A stretch of DNA of 13,516 nucleotides from an uncultured Lachnospiraceae bacterium. GTDB taxonomy: Bacteria; Bacillota; Clostridia; Lachnospirales; Lachnospiraceae. The stretch covers positions 1-13,516 of the forward strand of contig CAMJKC010000028.1 in NCBI GenBank assembly GCA_946406305.1, written 5' to 3'. Position numbers and translations under genes: made by a program. A model generated the notes under the pieces. The model saw only the letters and a program-made list of their open reading frames with translations, was not told where the DNA came from and did no database searches. Below, in pieces: positions 6,541 to 13,172 of this stretch. Each line of letters begins with the position of its first letter. The first letter of the stretch is position 1.

Positions 6541-7701
6541 TTATATTGTAACAATTTCCTTAAATACAAATTGTCCATTTTCAACTTCTTTAACATATGC
6601 AGAATTTTTATCCGCATCACCATTTGCATCAAATTTTATTTCTCCAGTAACACCTGTAAATACAAGTTTTGATAAAGCATCTCTTATTGCTGGACCTTCA
6701 AGTGATTGTGCTGCTTCTATAGCTTTATAAACTGCTAAATATGCATCATATCCAAGTGCAGAAACAGCTGGTATTATCTCTTTTTGATTATTTTTTACTA
6801 AATATGATTTAAACCCATTTAAAAATTTTTCACCCTCTTCTGTTGCTTGTGATTTGTCATCATAAAATGTTGTCAAAACCATTCCTTCAGCAGCACCATG
6901 GGCATTGTCAATTATAGTTCCATTTTCCCAAGTATCACCACCACCAAATTGACATGTCATTCCTAATTCTCTTGCTTGTTCTAATATAAGTGGTGCAGAA
7001 ACAATTGAAGATGGAGCAAATACAAATTGAGGGTCTGAAGATTTTATATTTGAAAGAATTGACCTAAAATCTTGTTCATTAGTTTGAAATTTTTCAGTAT
7101 CTACAACTTGAATTCCCATTCTCTCACAGGCACGAACAAAGAAACTTCCTAATCCTTCTGAATAATCGTCTCCAAGTTGAGTAATAACTGCAACTCTTGT
7201 ATATCCATGGTTTCTTGCATAACTTGCCATTACAGTCCCTTGAAATGGATCTAAGAAACATGTTCTAAAATAATAATCATTTCCATCTGTTACTTGTGGA
7301 TTTGTACATGAACATCCAACAGCTGGAATCTCTGCTTCTTCAAAGTATTCTCCAGCTGCAATTGAAACACCAGAACCATAACTTCCAAGTACAGCTACAA
7401 CACCATCAGATATGAGCTTGTTTGCAGCACTAACAGCTTCTGTCTTATCTGACTTATTGTCAACTTCATCAAGTTCTATAGTATATGTTGTTCCATTTAT
7501 ATTTATAGTTTTATATAGCTCATTTGCATAACGAATTCCTAAAACTTCTTGAAATCCTCCTCCACCATTTTCTCCTGTTAATGGCTCAAAAACACCAATC
7601 TTTATAACATTTTTTCCGCCTGTGCTATTACTTGAACAAGCAGTAAAACCAGACATAGCCACTGCTATAACTAATAAATAACTAAATACTTTTTTTAACA
7701 T
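6541..7701 (-). CDS. livJ: Branched-chain amino acid ABC transporter substrate-binding lipoprotein
   Basis: This is the extracellular binding protein that captures ligand and delivers it to LivHM. I start it at the ATG at 7701 (386 residues) because AAGGAGG lies 6 bases upstream. A longer in-frame form from 7740 would place this ribosome site inside the gene and add 13 residues before the signal peptide. From this start MLKKVF and a hydrophobic stretch lead to SGFTAC, with the likely lipidated Cys at 22; the lipobox is slightly atypical (Phe at -3). Mature features of the type I periplasmic-binding fold are IKIGVFEPLTG, the ligand-site region AVLGSYGSGVS, and CTNPQVTDGNDYYFRTCFLDPFQG-like segments in the middle. 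The true ligand may be a branched-chain amino acid or another amino acid or amide; sequence alone does not decide it. Confidence 0.93.
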   Translation of the reverse strand: MLKKVFSYLLVIAVAMSGFTACSSNSTGGKNVIKIGVFEPLTGENGGGGFQEVLGIRYANELYKTININGTTYTIELDEVDNKSDKTEAVSAANKLISDGVVAVLGSYGSGVSIAAGEYFEEAEIPAVGCSCTNPQVTDGNDYYFRTCFLDPFQGTVMASYARNHGYTRVAVITQLGDDYSEGLGSFFVRACERMGIQVVDTEKFQTNEQDFRSILSNIKSSDPQFVFAPSSIVSAPLILEQARELGMTCQFGGGDTWENGTIIDNAHGAAEGMVLTTFYDDKSQATEEGEKFLNGFKSYLVKNNQKEIIPAVSALGYDAYLAVYKAIEAAQSLEGPAIRDALSKLVFTGVTGEIKFDANGDADKNSAYVKEVENGQFVFKEIVTI

Positions 7702-7710
7702 AAAAAGCCT

Positions 7711-7717
7711 CCTTAAA
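7711..7717 (-). promoter_or_regulatory. livJ ribosome binding site
   Basis: On the minus strand a strong purine site (AAGGAGG, complement of the CCTCCTT-type run around 7710-7716) lies about 6 bases before the ATG at 7701. It decides the livJ start in favour of 7701 over 7740. Confidence 0.85.
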
Positions 7718-7730
7718 ATATGTCTTTTCC

Positions 7731-7752
7731 ATACGGACATGTGTCACCATAT
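7731..7752. repeat. Imperfect dyad in the livJ leader
   Basis: On the minus strand ATATGG ... CCGTAT pair over six positions (one G-U), followed inward by AC/GU with a small loop and a two-base bulge. It sits between the candidate promoter and the livJ ribosome site. It may be a regulator binding site or a weak leader hairpin. No known riboswitch pattern is recognised. Confidence 0.3.
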
Positions 7753-7765
7753 GAAGAACATATAT

Positions 7766-7795
7766 ATTTTACCATAACAATTATATAAAATGCAA
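7766..7795 (-). promoter_or_regulatory. Candidate promoter for the liv unit
   Basis: Minus-strand TTGCAT (7795-7790), an 18-base spacer and TAAAAT (7771-7766) resemble a sigma-A promoter and would give a leader of about 60 bases before livJ. A TATAAT also occurs within the spacer but has a poor -35. This lies in the 111-base gap between the methyltransferase gene and livJ, where a new promoter is expected because gene content changes. No intrinsic terminator was seen in the gap. Confidence 0.4.
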
Positions 7796-7812
7796 TAAAA
7801 AATATAATAGTT

Positions 7813-8733
7813 TTACAGTTTTTCACCTGAAAAAATGTAAAATCCCTCAAAACACTCATTTGGGAAAATCTTTAATTGCACTATATTTTCTAACTTTTTT
7901 TTGAATAATAACAAAATTTCTTCATTTTCACTATTTAGTATTGAACAAGTTGAATATACAAGTCGGCCTTTTCTTTTTAGCAATTTTAATGCTTTCTCTA
8001 ATAATTTTTTCTGTCTTATAATAGATTTTTCTATTAAATCTTCGGTAAAATAAGTATAAATATTCTCATCGAATACATTAATAGTTCCACTGCCACTGCA
8101 CGGAGCATCAAGTAAAATTTTATCAAACTTTAAATTATCATCTAAATTAAGTGAATTATCTTTTATAGTAAAAACATTTGCATTCTGTTTTTTAAAATTA
8201 TTACACATTCTTTCATATCTAATATGATTTAATTCTACTGCAGTAACATTCACCTTGTTTTTCATTACATTTTGAATAAAAAGTGATTTACCACCAGGAG
8301 CTGCACACATATCTAATATATTATCACCAGGCTTTAAATTTAAAAAAATTATTGGAATAAGTGTAGAAGTATTTTGAAAATATATTAAACCATCATTATA
8401 AATATCAGTATTTTTAATTTTTTTTAAATTATCATCATCTACAAAGAAAATATCAACATTAAATTCTTCACGATTAATAAATTTCATTAAATAATCTAAA
8501 TCATATGTTAATAACTCATCATTTTTACAATTTAATATTAAATCATAGAATTTAAAATTTTTATATTTAAAATCTTCTTTTTTAAGTTTAGAAATGACAT
8601 CTTGCAAATTTGTTTTATTTAAATTTACTCTAAAGGTATTATTCTTTTTTACTGAGCCCTTATAAATTTTTTCACATATATCGTTATTATAAAATTTTTT
8701 TAAAACTTCATAAAAAAAATTATCATTATTCAT
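7813..8733 (-). CDS. RsmB/NOP-type RNA (cytosine-5) methyltransferase
   Basis: This is a SAM-dependent methyltransferase that puts a methyl group on C5 of a cytosine in RNA, probably rRNA. The fold and both catalytic cysteines of the Nop2/Sun family are present: SAM-binding motif I DMCAAPGGKS (141-150), motif IV LDAPCSGSG with Cys212, and motif VI VYSTCS with the nucleophile Cys263. At 306 residues it lacks the N-terminal NusB-like domain of RsmB and the long C-terminal extension of RsmF. A divergent, Lys/Asn-rich N-terminal part (1-115) may bind RNA. The exact target cannot be assigned, so no gene symbol is given. The ATG overlaps the upstream DUF2953 gene by 8 bp (ATGAATAA) and has no clear ribosome site, which suggests coupling. 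It is the last gene of the housekeeping unit. Confidence 0.88.
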   Translation of the reverse strand: MNNDNFFYEVLKKFYNNDICEKIYKGSVKKNNTFRVNLNKTNLQDVISKLKKEDFKYKNFKFYDLILNCKNDELLTYDLDYLMKFINREEFNVDIFFVDDDNLKKIKNTDIYNDGLIYFQNTSTLIPIIFLNLKPGDNILDMCAAPGGKSLFIQNVMKNKVNVTAVELNHIRYERMCNNFKKQNANVFTIKDNSLNLDDNLKFDKILLDAPCSGSGTINVFDENIYTYFTEDLIEKSIIRQKKLLEKALKLLKRKGRLVYSTCSILNSENEEILLLFKKKLENIVQLKIFPNECFEGFYIFSGEKL

Positions 8734-9481
8734 CGTTTTTAGCTACAAATATAAATTTTCTGAAATCTTTATTGGAAATCAAAATTAAAAAAATAAAAAA
8801 CAAATTATAAAGTTTTACACAACATAAAAAATTGCCATCAGCAATAAAAATATTTTTATCAAAAAATGGTTTTACTTTTATGCTATCTCCAAACTTAAAA
8901 TAAAAAAATGAAAACAAAGATAAAACACATCCAGTAATATATGGATTATCAAATCCTATAATGCTATTAAATTCAAACTTATCAAATTTAATAGACTTAA
9001 ACAACATACCAAATACTTTTTTTAATGTATTCAAATTTTTTTTTGATGTTATTTTAGTATAATTATTTTTATTTATTATAAAAATATTTTCTCTACTTTT
9101 TTTATTCTTATTTTTTTTATTAAAATAGTTTAACTTATGGCTTTTATAGGAATTAATTATTTTTTTTAAAATTTTGTCATCTTTTCTATCTTCAATTTCT
9201 AAATTCGCATCATTACTTATATTTATATCATTATTATTATTAACCTTTAAAGCCTTTTTACCTTTATTGTTTAATAAGTTAAAATTTAAAAATTTAAAAC
9301 TCAAATTATTATTCTTAAGATTCAATTTGAATATATTAAAAAAATAATTTACTGATATATCATAAAAAAATATATTCTTTTTAGAAACTTTTACATTAAG
9401 TTTAACTGGTATTAAAAGCAAAATTACTACCAAAAATAAAATAACAACAATAAATTTTAGTAATATATTTAAAATAATCAT
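8726..9481 (-). CDS. DUF2953-like membrane protein
   Basis: This 251-residue protein has an N-terminal membrane segment (about 4-26, ending LLLLIPVKLNV), a highly charged Lys/Asn-rich middle (about 70-150) with little sequence complexity, and a C-terminal conserved part. The segment GFDNPYITG (176-184), the following hydrophobic helix, KVKPFFD (202-208), a second hydrophobic stretch near 225-236 and a short basic tail match the layout of DUF2953 proteins as I recall it. Those are common in spore-forming Firmicutes, often next to ytfJ/gerW, but no ytfJ is in this window. The function is unknown. The ATG overlaps the cinA stop as ATGA and the 3' end overlaps the methyltransferase gene by 8 bp. 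Similarity is weak in the middle, so the family call is moderate. Confidence 0.6.
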   Translation of the reverse strand: MIILNILLKFIVVILFLVVILLLIPVKLNVKVSKKNIFFYDISVNYFFNIFKLNLKNNNLSFKFLNFNLLNNKGKKALKVNNNNDINISNDANLEIEDRKDDKILKKIINSYKSHKLNYFNKKNKNKKSRENIFIINKNNYTKITSKKNLNTLKKVFGMLFKSIKFDKFEFNSIIGFDNPYITGCVLSLFSFFYFKFGDSIKVKPFFDKNIFIADGNFLCCVKLYNLFFIFLILISNKDFRKFIFVAKNDE

Positions 9482-9945
9482 ATAAATTGCCCTAATAATT
9501 CAAAAACTTTATCTATAGTTTTATCTTTAATAGCTAATCTATCTCCATCAAAACTTTCTTTGAAAATTTTTATATCTTCATAAAATTTTATACCAATATA
9601 AACAGTTCCAACTTTAACATTTTCATAAGTTGTAGGTCCAAAACTTCCTGTAATAGAAATACAAATATCGGCTTTTGTTTTTAAATACAGTCCACAGACC
9701 ATTTCTTTTGCTACTTCATTTGACACTGGAGTAAATTTTTCTATAGTTTCGTTTTTCACATTCAACTCTTTAATTTTTGCTGAATTTGAATAAGTAATAT
9801 ATGAAACACTGAAAATTTTAGATGCTCCATTAACATCACAAATTGAACTCGCTATAGCACCACCAGTGGCAGATTCACAAGTTGATATAGTAATATTATT
9901 ATCTATTAATTTATTAATTATTGAAGATATCAATACTCTATTCAT
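9478..9945 (-). CDS. CinA C-terminal domain protein (nicotinamide-nucleotide amidohydrolase-like)
   Basis: This is a stand-alone 155-residue CinA C-terminal domain. Characterised members (PncC) hydrolyse nicotinamide mononucleotide to nicotinate mononucleotide and ammonia in pyridine nucleotide salvage. The N-terminal MoCF-like domain of full CinA is absent. The catalytic region reads TCESATGG (22-29), with the conserved Glu-Ser at 24-25. VSYITYSNSAKIKELNV (47-63), VSNEVAKEM (74-82), ITGSFGPT (98-105) and VGTVYIG (112-118) follow in the family order. ITGSFGP replaces the commoner ITGIAGP, and Cys precedes rather than follows the Glu-Ser pair, so the protein is divergent and activity is inferred only. 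The start overlaps the pgsA stop as TAATG, and the end overlaps the next gene as ATGA. Linkage to pgsA is common in Firmicutes. Confidence 0.85.
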   Translation of the reverse strand: MNRVLISSIINKLIDNNITISTCESATGGAIASSICDVNGASKIFSVSYITYSNSAKIKELNVKNETIEKFTPVSNEVAKEMVCGLYLKTKADICISITGSFGPTTYENVKVGTVYIGIKFYEDIKIFKESFDGDRLAIKDKTIDKVFELLGQFI

Positions 9946-10535
9946 TATTCGCTAAGTCCTTTTTTTAATACAGCCTTATTTAAAAAACAATAATCAATGA
10001 AAGACATTACTACAAATATCTCAGATAAATAAAACACAGAATATGTAAATAAGTAAAATCCAAAACTTATTTTATAAAAGCAAAATAAAATAAAAACTGC
10101 CGCAACCATCTGCAATGTTGTTTTAATTTTTCCTAATTTTGATGCTTGTATAACAATTCCATTTTCTACAGCTATGAGCCTTATTGCCGATATTAAAATT
10201 TCTCTCAAAACAATAATTATAACTAAAACAACATTCACTTCTATTGTATATGATAATAAAATAAATGCAGTTATTACGAGCATCTTATCCGCAAGGGGAT
10301 CCATAAATTTTCCAAAATTTGTAATTAGATTATATTTTCTCGCTATAATTCCGTCCAATGTATCTGTAATTGATGCTATAACAAAAATCAAAGCTGCAAT
10401 TATTCTATATATAGATATTTGATAGTTGTTAAATTTTACAATGAAATTTGAATCTTTTATTCCCATCATAAAAAAAATAACGAAAAAAGGAATTAAAATA
10501 ATTCTAAAGACTGTTAGTTTATTTGGCAAATTCAT
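9945..10535 (-). CDS. pgsA: CDP-diacylglycerol--glycerol-3-phosphate 3-phosphatidyltransferase
   Basis: This integral membrane enzyme transfers the phosphatidyl group from CDP-diacylglycerol to glycerol-3-phosphate, giving phosphatidylglycerophosphate, the precursor of phosphatidylglycerol and cardiolipin. The full CDP-alcohol phosphotransferase signature is present: D58xxD61G62xxA65R66, then G75xxxD79xxxD83. At 196 residues it is full length, beginning with MNLPNKLTVFRI, a very typical PgsA N-terminus, with about five to six membrane segments. The start has AGGTG about 6 bases upstream and lies 19 bases after hydE. The stop overlaps the cinA start by one base. Confidence 0.95.
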   Translation of the reverse strand: MNLPNKLTVFRIILIPFFVIFFMMGIKDSNFIVKFNNYQISIYRIIAALIFVIASITDTLDGIIARKYNLITNFGKFMDPLADKMLVITAFILLSYTIEVNVVLVIIIVLREILISAIRLIAVENGIVIQASKLGKIKTTLQMVAAVFILFCFYKISFGFYLFTYSVFYLSEIFVVMSFIDYCFLNKAVLKKGLSE

Positions 10536-10554
10536 TCTATCACCTACTTTTAAT

Positions 10555-11598
10555 CTAATATTTTAAGATACAATCACCTCTATCAATAACTAAATCATAT
10601 CCTATTTTTTTCATTCTTTGTGACATACAATTCTTACACTCCGCTGCCTCATCTCCAGTGCAAATTTTATTATCATATAATAAATATTTACTTCTTACTT
10701 CTGTAGGAGAAAGATTTGGCATAACTACATTTGCTCCGTGTTCAACTCCTTTTTCCCTCCCAAGTGGATTAATAGTACCAAGTGCAGTTGTAGCAGGAAG
10801 TAATACATTTGGCCTTATTATTCTAACTATTGAAAGAAGCAACAGAGTTTTATCAAAACTTCCAGCTTTTTCATTCTTAAAAATTGTGTCCTTGTGTGGA
10901 ATAAATGGTCCTATACCACACATTTCAGGTTTAAATTCTTCTATAAATTTAAGGTCATGTGCTATATCGAGATTTGTCTGATATGGGCATTCAACCATAA
11001 AACCAGCACCAACTTGATATCCAATATCTCTTAAATCTTGTAAACACTTCATCCTATGCTCATAAGACATTTCTTTCGGATGAATTTTTTCATAGTGCTC
11101 TTTATTTGCAGTCTCATGCCTTAATAAATACCTATTTGCACCTGCATCAAAATATTTTTTATAGGTATCTTTTTCTTTTTCGCCTATAGATATTGTAATT
11201 GCACAATCAGGAAATTTATTTCTTATATGAGAAATAATCTCTACCATAATGTCATCAGTAAAATATAAATCTTCACCACTTTGTAATACAAAAGTTCTAT
11301 ATCCTAATTCATATCCTATGTTACAACATTCATATATCTCTTCTTTAGTAAGTCTATACCTATCACAATTTTTATTTCCACTTCTTATCCCACAATAGTA
11401 ACAATTGTTTTTACAATAATTTGAAAACTCTATAAGACCTCTTGCAAATATTTTTTTTCCATATACTGAAATAGCAAGTTTAACTGCTTCTTGTCTTAAC
11501 ACTTCTTTTTCTTCGTCGGTAATATTGTTGAGTAATGATTCATATTCCTCTACACTTAAACTATGAGTATCTATTAATTTGCTAATTATTTTATTCAT
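10555..11598 (-). CDS. hydE: [FeFe]-hydrogenase H-cluster maturation radical SAM protein HydE
   Basis: HydE is a radical S-adenosylmethionine enzyme that, with HydG and HydF, builds the 2Fe subcluster of [FeFe] hydrogenases. The SAM cluster motif CxxxCxxC is Cys62, Cys66, Cys69, very close to the positions known in Thermotoga HydE. A second cysteine set, C-x7-C-x2-C at 313, 321 and 324, matches the auxiliary cluster site of HydE and is the main reason to prefer HydE over PylB or BioB. At 347 residues the length is right. GEKEKDTYKKYFDAGANRYL, HETAN and PFIPHKDT are family-like segments. The ATG at 11598 has an in-frame TAA just upstream and no ribosome site within 15 bases; translation may depend on a leader ORF. 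No hydrogenase, hydF or hydG is in the window. Placement inside a housekeeping run suggests constitutive expression. Confidence 0.92.
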   Translation of the reverse strand: MNKIISKLIDTHSLSVEEYESLLNNITDEEKEVLRQEAVKLAISVYGKKIFARGLIEFSNYCKNNCYYCGIRSGNKNCDRYRLTKEEIYECCNIGYELGYRTFVLQSGEDLYFTDDIMVEIISHIRNKFPDCAITISIGEKEKDTYKKYFDAGANRYLLRHETANKEHYEKIHPKEMSYEHRMKCLQDLRDIGYQVGAGFMVECPYQTNLDIAHDLKFIEEFKPEMCGIGPFIPHKDTIFKNEKAGSFDKTLLLLSIVRIIRPNVLLPATTALGTINPLGREKGVEHGANVVMPNLSPTEVRSKYLLYDNKICTGDEAAECKNCMSQRMKKIGYDLVIDRGDCILKY

Positions 11599-11633
11599 AT
11601 CATCATTTTATAATTAGTTATTACATAAACCAA
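11595..11633 (-). CDS. Candidate leader mini-ORF coupled to hydE
   Basis: A TTG codon at 11633-11631 lies 8 bases after a strong AAGGAGG (minus strand, 11648-11642). It opens a 12-codon frame (MVYVITNYKMMI) whose TGA stop overlaps the hydE ATG as ATGA. hydE has no ribosome site of its own at normal distance, so ribosomes could load here and restart on hydE. The peptide has no recognisable function and no run of a single regulatory amino acid. It could be chance in AT-rich DNA, but the ribosome site otherwise has no start codon to serve. Confidence 0.4.
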   Translation of the reverse strand: MVYVITNYKMMI

Positions 11634-11650
11634 TTATATATCCTCCTTTT

Positions 11651-11670
11651 TATATTTAATATTAAATATA
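11651..11670. repeat. Perfect 20-bp palindrome upstream of hydE
   Basis: Bases 11651-11670 form a perfect 20-bp palindrome of A and T only, centred on TTTAATATTAAA. It sits directly upstream of the AAGGAGG in the 80-base rimO-hydE spacer. No T run follows on the minus strand, so it is not a standard terminator. A weak promoter-like pair (TTGTAT, 16 bases, TAATAT) overlaps it. It may be an operator, a weak hairpin or chance. Confidence 0.55.
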
Positions 11671-11678
11671 TTAAATCA

Positions 11679-12944
11679 CTATACAATTTTTGCAATTAAA
11701 TCATATTCATCAAAACTTTCAATTTTTACATTAACAAATTGACCAGACGATAATTTATTATTTGTTTTAATATATATTAAATCATCAATATCTCTTGCAT
11801 TTTTATAATTTCTCGCAACATACATCTTGTTTTTTGGGTTAAAGCCTTCAACAATAACTTCATATTCTTTATTAATTTTATCTATATTTTTAAATATAAC
11901 TATTTTTTTTTGAATATCAATTAATTTTTTTTGTCTATATTTTTTTGTCTTTTCATCTACTTGATTTTTTAAATCATATGATGCAGATAATTTTTCTCTA
12001 CTATATGTAAAACATCCAACCTTATCAAACTTAACTTCTTTAATAAAATCTATAAGTTCATTAAATGAATCTTCATTTTCTCCAGGAAAACCCACGATGA
12101 ATGTTGTTCTTATAACAATGTCTGGTATATGACTTCTAAGTTTATTTATTATATACATTATATTTTCTTTTGTAGTTCTTCTATTCATCATCTTTAATAT
12201 TTTATAATTTATATGCTGAATTGGCATATCAATATAATGTAAAACTTTTTTATTATTTTTTATCAATTCAATTACACTATCATCTATCTCTTCTGGATAA
12301 CAATAAAGAAGTCTTATCCATTTTAAATCTTGAATTTCTGAAATTTTATCAATTAAATTAGGTAAACTTTTCTTTTTATAAATATCTATGCCGTAGTTTA
12401 ATATATCTTGTCCTACAATATTTAATTCTCTTGTTCCAGACATAGTTAGAAGTTTAACTTCATTATATAAATTCTCAATTGTATTACTCTTATATACTCC
12501 ACGAAGTTTAGGAATAATGCAATATGTACAATTCTTATTACACCCATCTGAAATCTTTAAAGATTCAACAAAAGATATAGGCTCAAAAATTCTTCCTTGC
12601 CAACTATTTAAGTCATATAAATATTTATCAACTGGCAAAATATAATCACATATTTTTTTTAAATCACATTTAATATTATTTTTATTCAATTCATATTCTT
12701 TTGCAAGACAACCAAGTAACACAACTTTGCAATTTTTATTTTTTATGTGATTTATATATTTTAAATAATTTATGCTTTCATTTTTTGCATCACCAATGAA
12801 TGCACATGAATTTACCATGCAAACATCTGCATCTTTAATATCTGTTACAAGTTCAGCACTATATTTTTTAATAAAAAAGTCGAGTACTTTTTCAGAATCG
12901 ACTTTATTTTTATCACATCCAAGTGAAACAAAAAAAATTTTCAT
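11679..12944 (-). CDS. rimO: Ribosomal protein S12 methylthiotransferase RimO
   Basis: RimO is a radical SAM enzyme with two iron-sulfur clusters that adds a methylthio group to the conserved aspartate of ribosomal protein S12. The N-terminal UPF0004 domain opens with FVSLGCDKNKVDSE and carries Cys10, Cys47 and Cys79 for the auxiliary cluster. The SAM cluster motif CxxxCxxC is Cys135, Cys139, Cys142 in SDGCNKNCTYCIIP. DMPIQHIN and ILKMMNRR follow, and a C-terminal TRAM-like region (about 355-421) binds substrate. GCDKNKVDSE and NSCAFIGDAKNES favour RimO over the tRNA enzyme MiaB. At 421 residues it is slightly short for the family. It starts three bases after the rpoZ stop without a clear ribosome site, so coupled translation is likely. 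Confidence 0.95.
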   Translation of the reverse strand: MKIFFVSLGCDKNKVDSEKVLDFFIKKYSAELVTDIKDADVCMVNSCAFIGDAKNESINYLKYINHIKNKNCKVVLLGCLAKEYELNKNNIKCDLKKICDYILPVDKYLYDLNSWQGRIFEPISFVESLKISDGCNKNCTYCIIPKLRGVYKSNTIENLYNEVKLLTMSGTRELNIVGQDILNYGIDIYKKKSLPNLIDKISEIQDLKWIRLLYCYPEEIDDSVIELIKNNKKVLHYIDMPIQHINYKILKMMNRRTTKENIMYIINKLRSHIPDIVIRTTFIVGFPGENEDSFNELIDFIKEVKFDKVGCFTYSREKLSASYDLKNQVDEKTKKYRQKKLIDIQKKIVIFKNIDKINKEYEVIVEGFNPKNKMYVARNYKNARDIDDLIYIKTNNKLSSGQFVNVKIESFDEYDLIAKIV

Positions 12945-12947
12945 ATT

Positions 12948-13172
12948 TTAAGTTCTATTTACAATAACTTGTATCTCGTGTTTCTTAAATTCTTCTACTG
13001 CTACTGAAAGAGGGTTCTCATTTTCAATTCTATAGTCTTTTTCAGCAATTAACTGTCTCGCTCTTTTTGCAATAGCAATTATTATAGAAAACTTACTCTG
13101 GACTTTATTAGTGTCATCATATACACCTTCATTAGTAATATTAATTAAGTCCTCAGTTGTAATATCAAACAT
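12948..13172 (-). CDS. rpoZ: DNA-directed RNA polymerase subunit omega
   Basis: Omega is the small subunit that helps assemble RNA polymerase by binding beta-prime. The 74-residue protein carries the family core SKFSIIIAIAKRARQL (26-41) and the later PLSVAVEEF (54-62). The start ATG has AAAGGAG 8 bases upstream and overlaps the gmk stop by 8 bp (ATGTTTGA). The gmk-rpoZ pair is conserved across many bacteria and supports the call. Confidence 0.93.
   Translation of the reverse strand: MFDITTEDLINITNEGVYDDTNKVQSKFSIIIAIAKRARQLIAEKDYRIENENPLSVAVEEFKKHEIQVIVNRT

Noticed and set aside
7702..7740. Longer livJ form starting at 7740
   Set aside because: It would put the strong AAGGAGG site inside the coding region and add a charged stretch ahead of a clear lipoprotein signal peptide.
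7819..7834. Intrinsic terminator at the end of the methyltransferase gene
   Set aside because: The 6-bp TTTTTC/GAAAAA stem has one G-C pair, overlaps the last codons and has no T run directly after it.
10555..11598. PylB (methylornithine synthase) or BioB identity for the radical SAM protein
   Set aside because: The C-x7-C-x2-C auxiliary cluster site near the C-terminus and the overall layout match HydE; no pyrrolysine or biotin genes are nearby.
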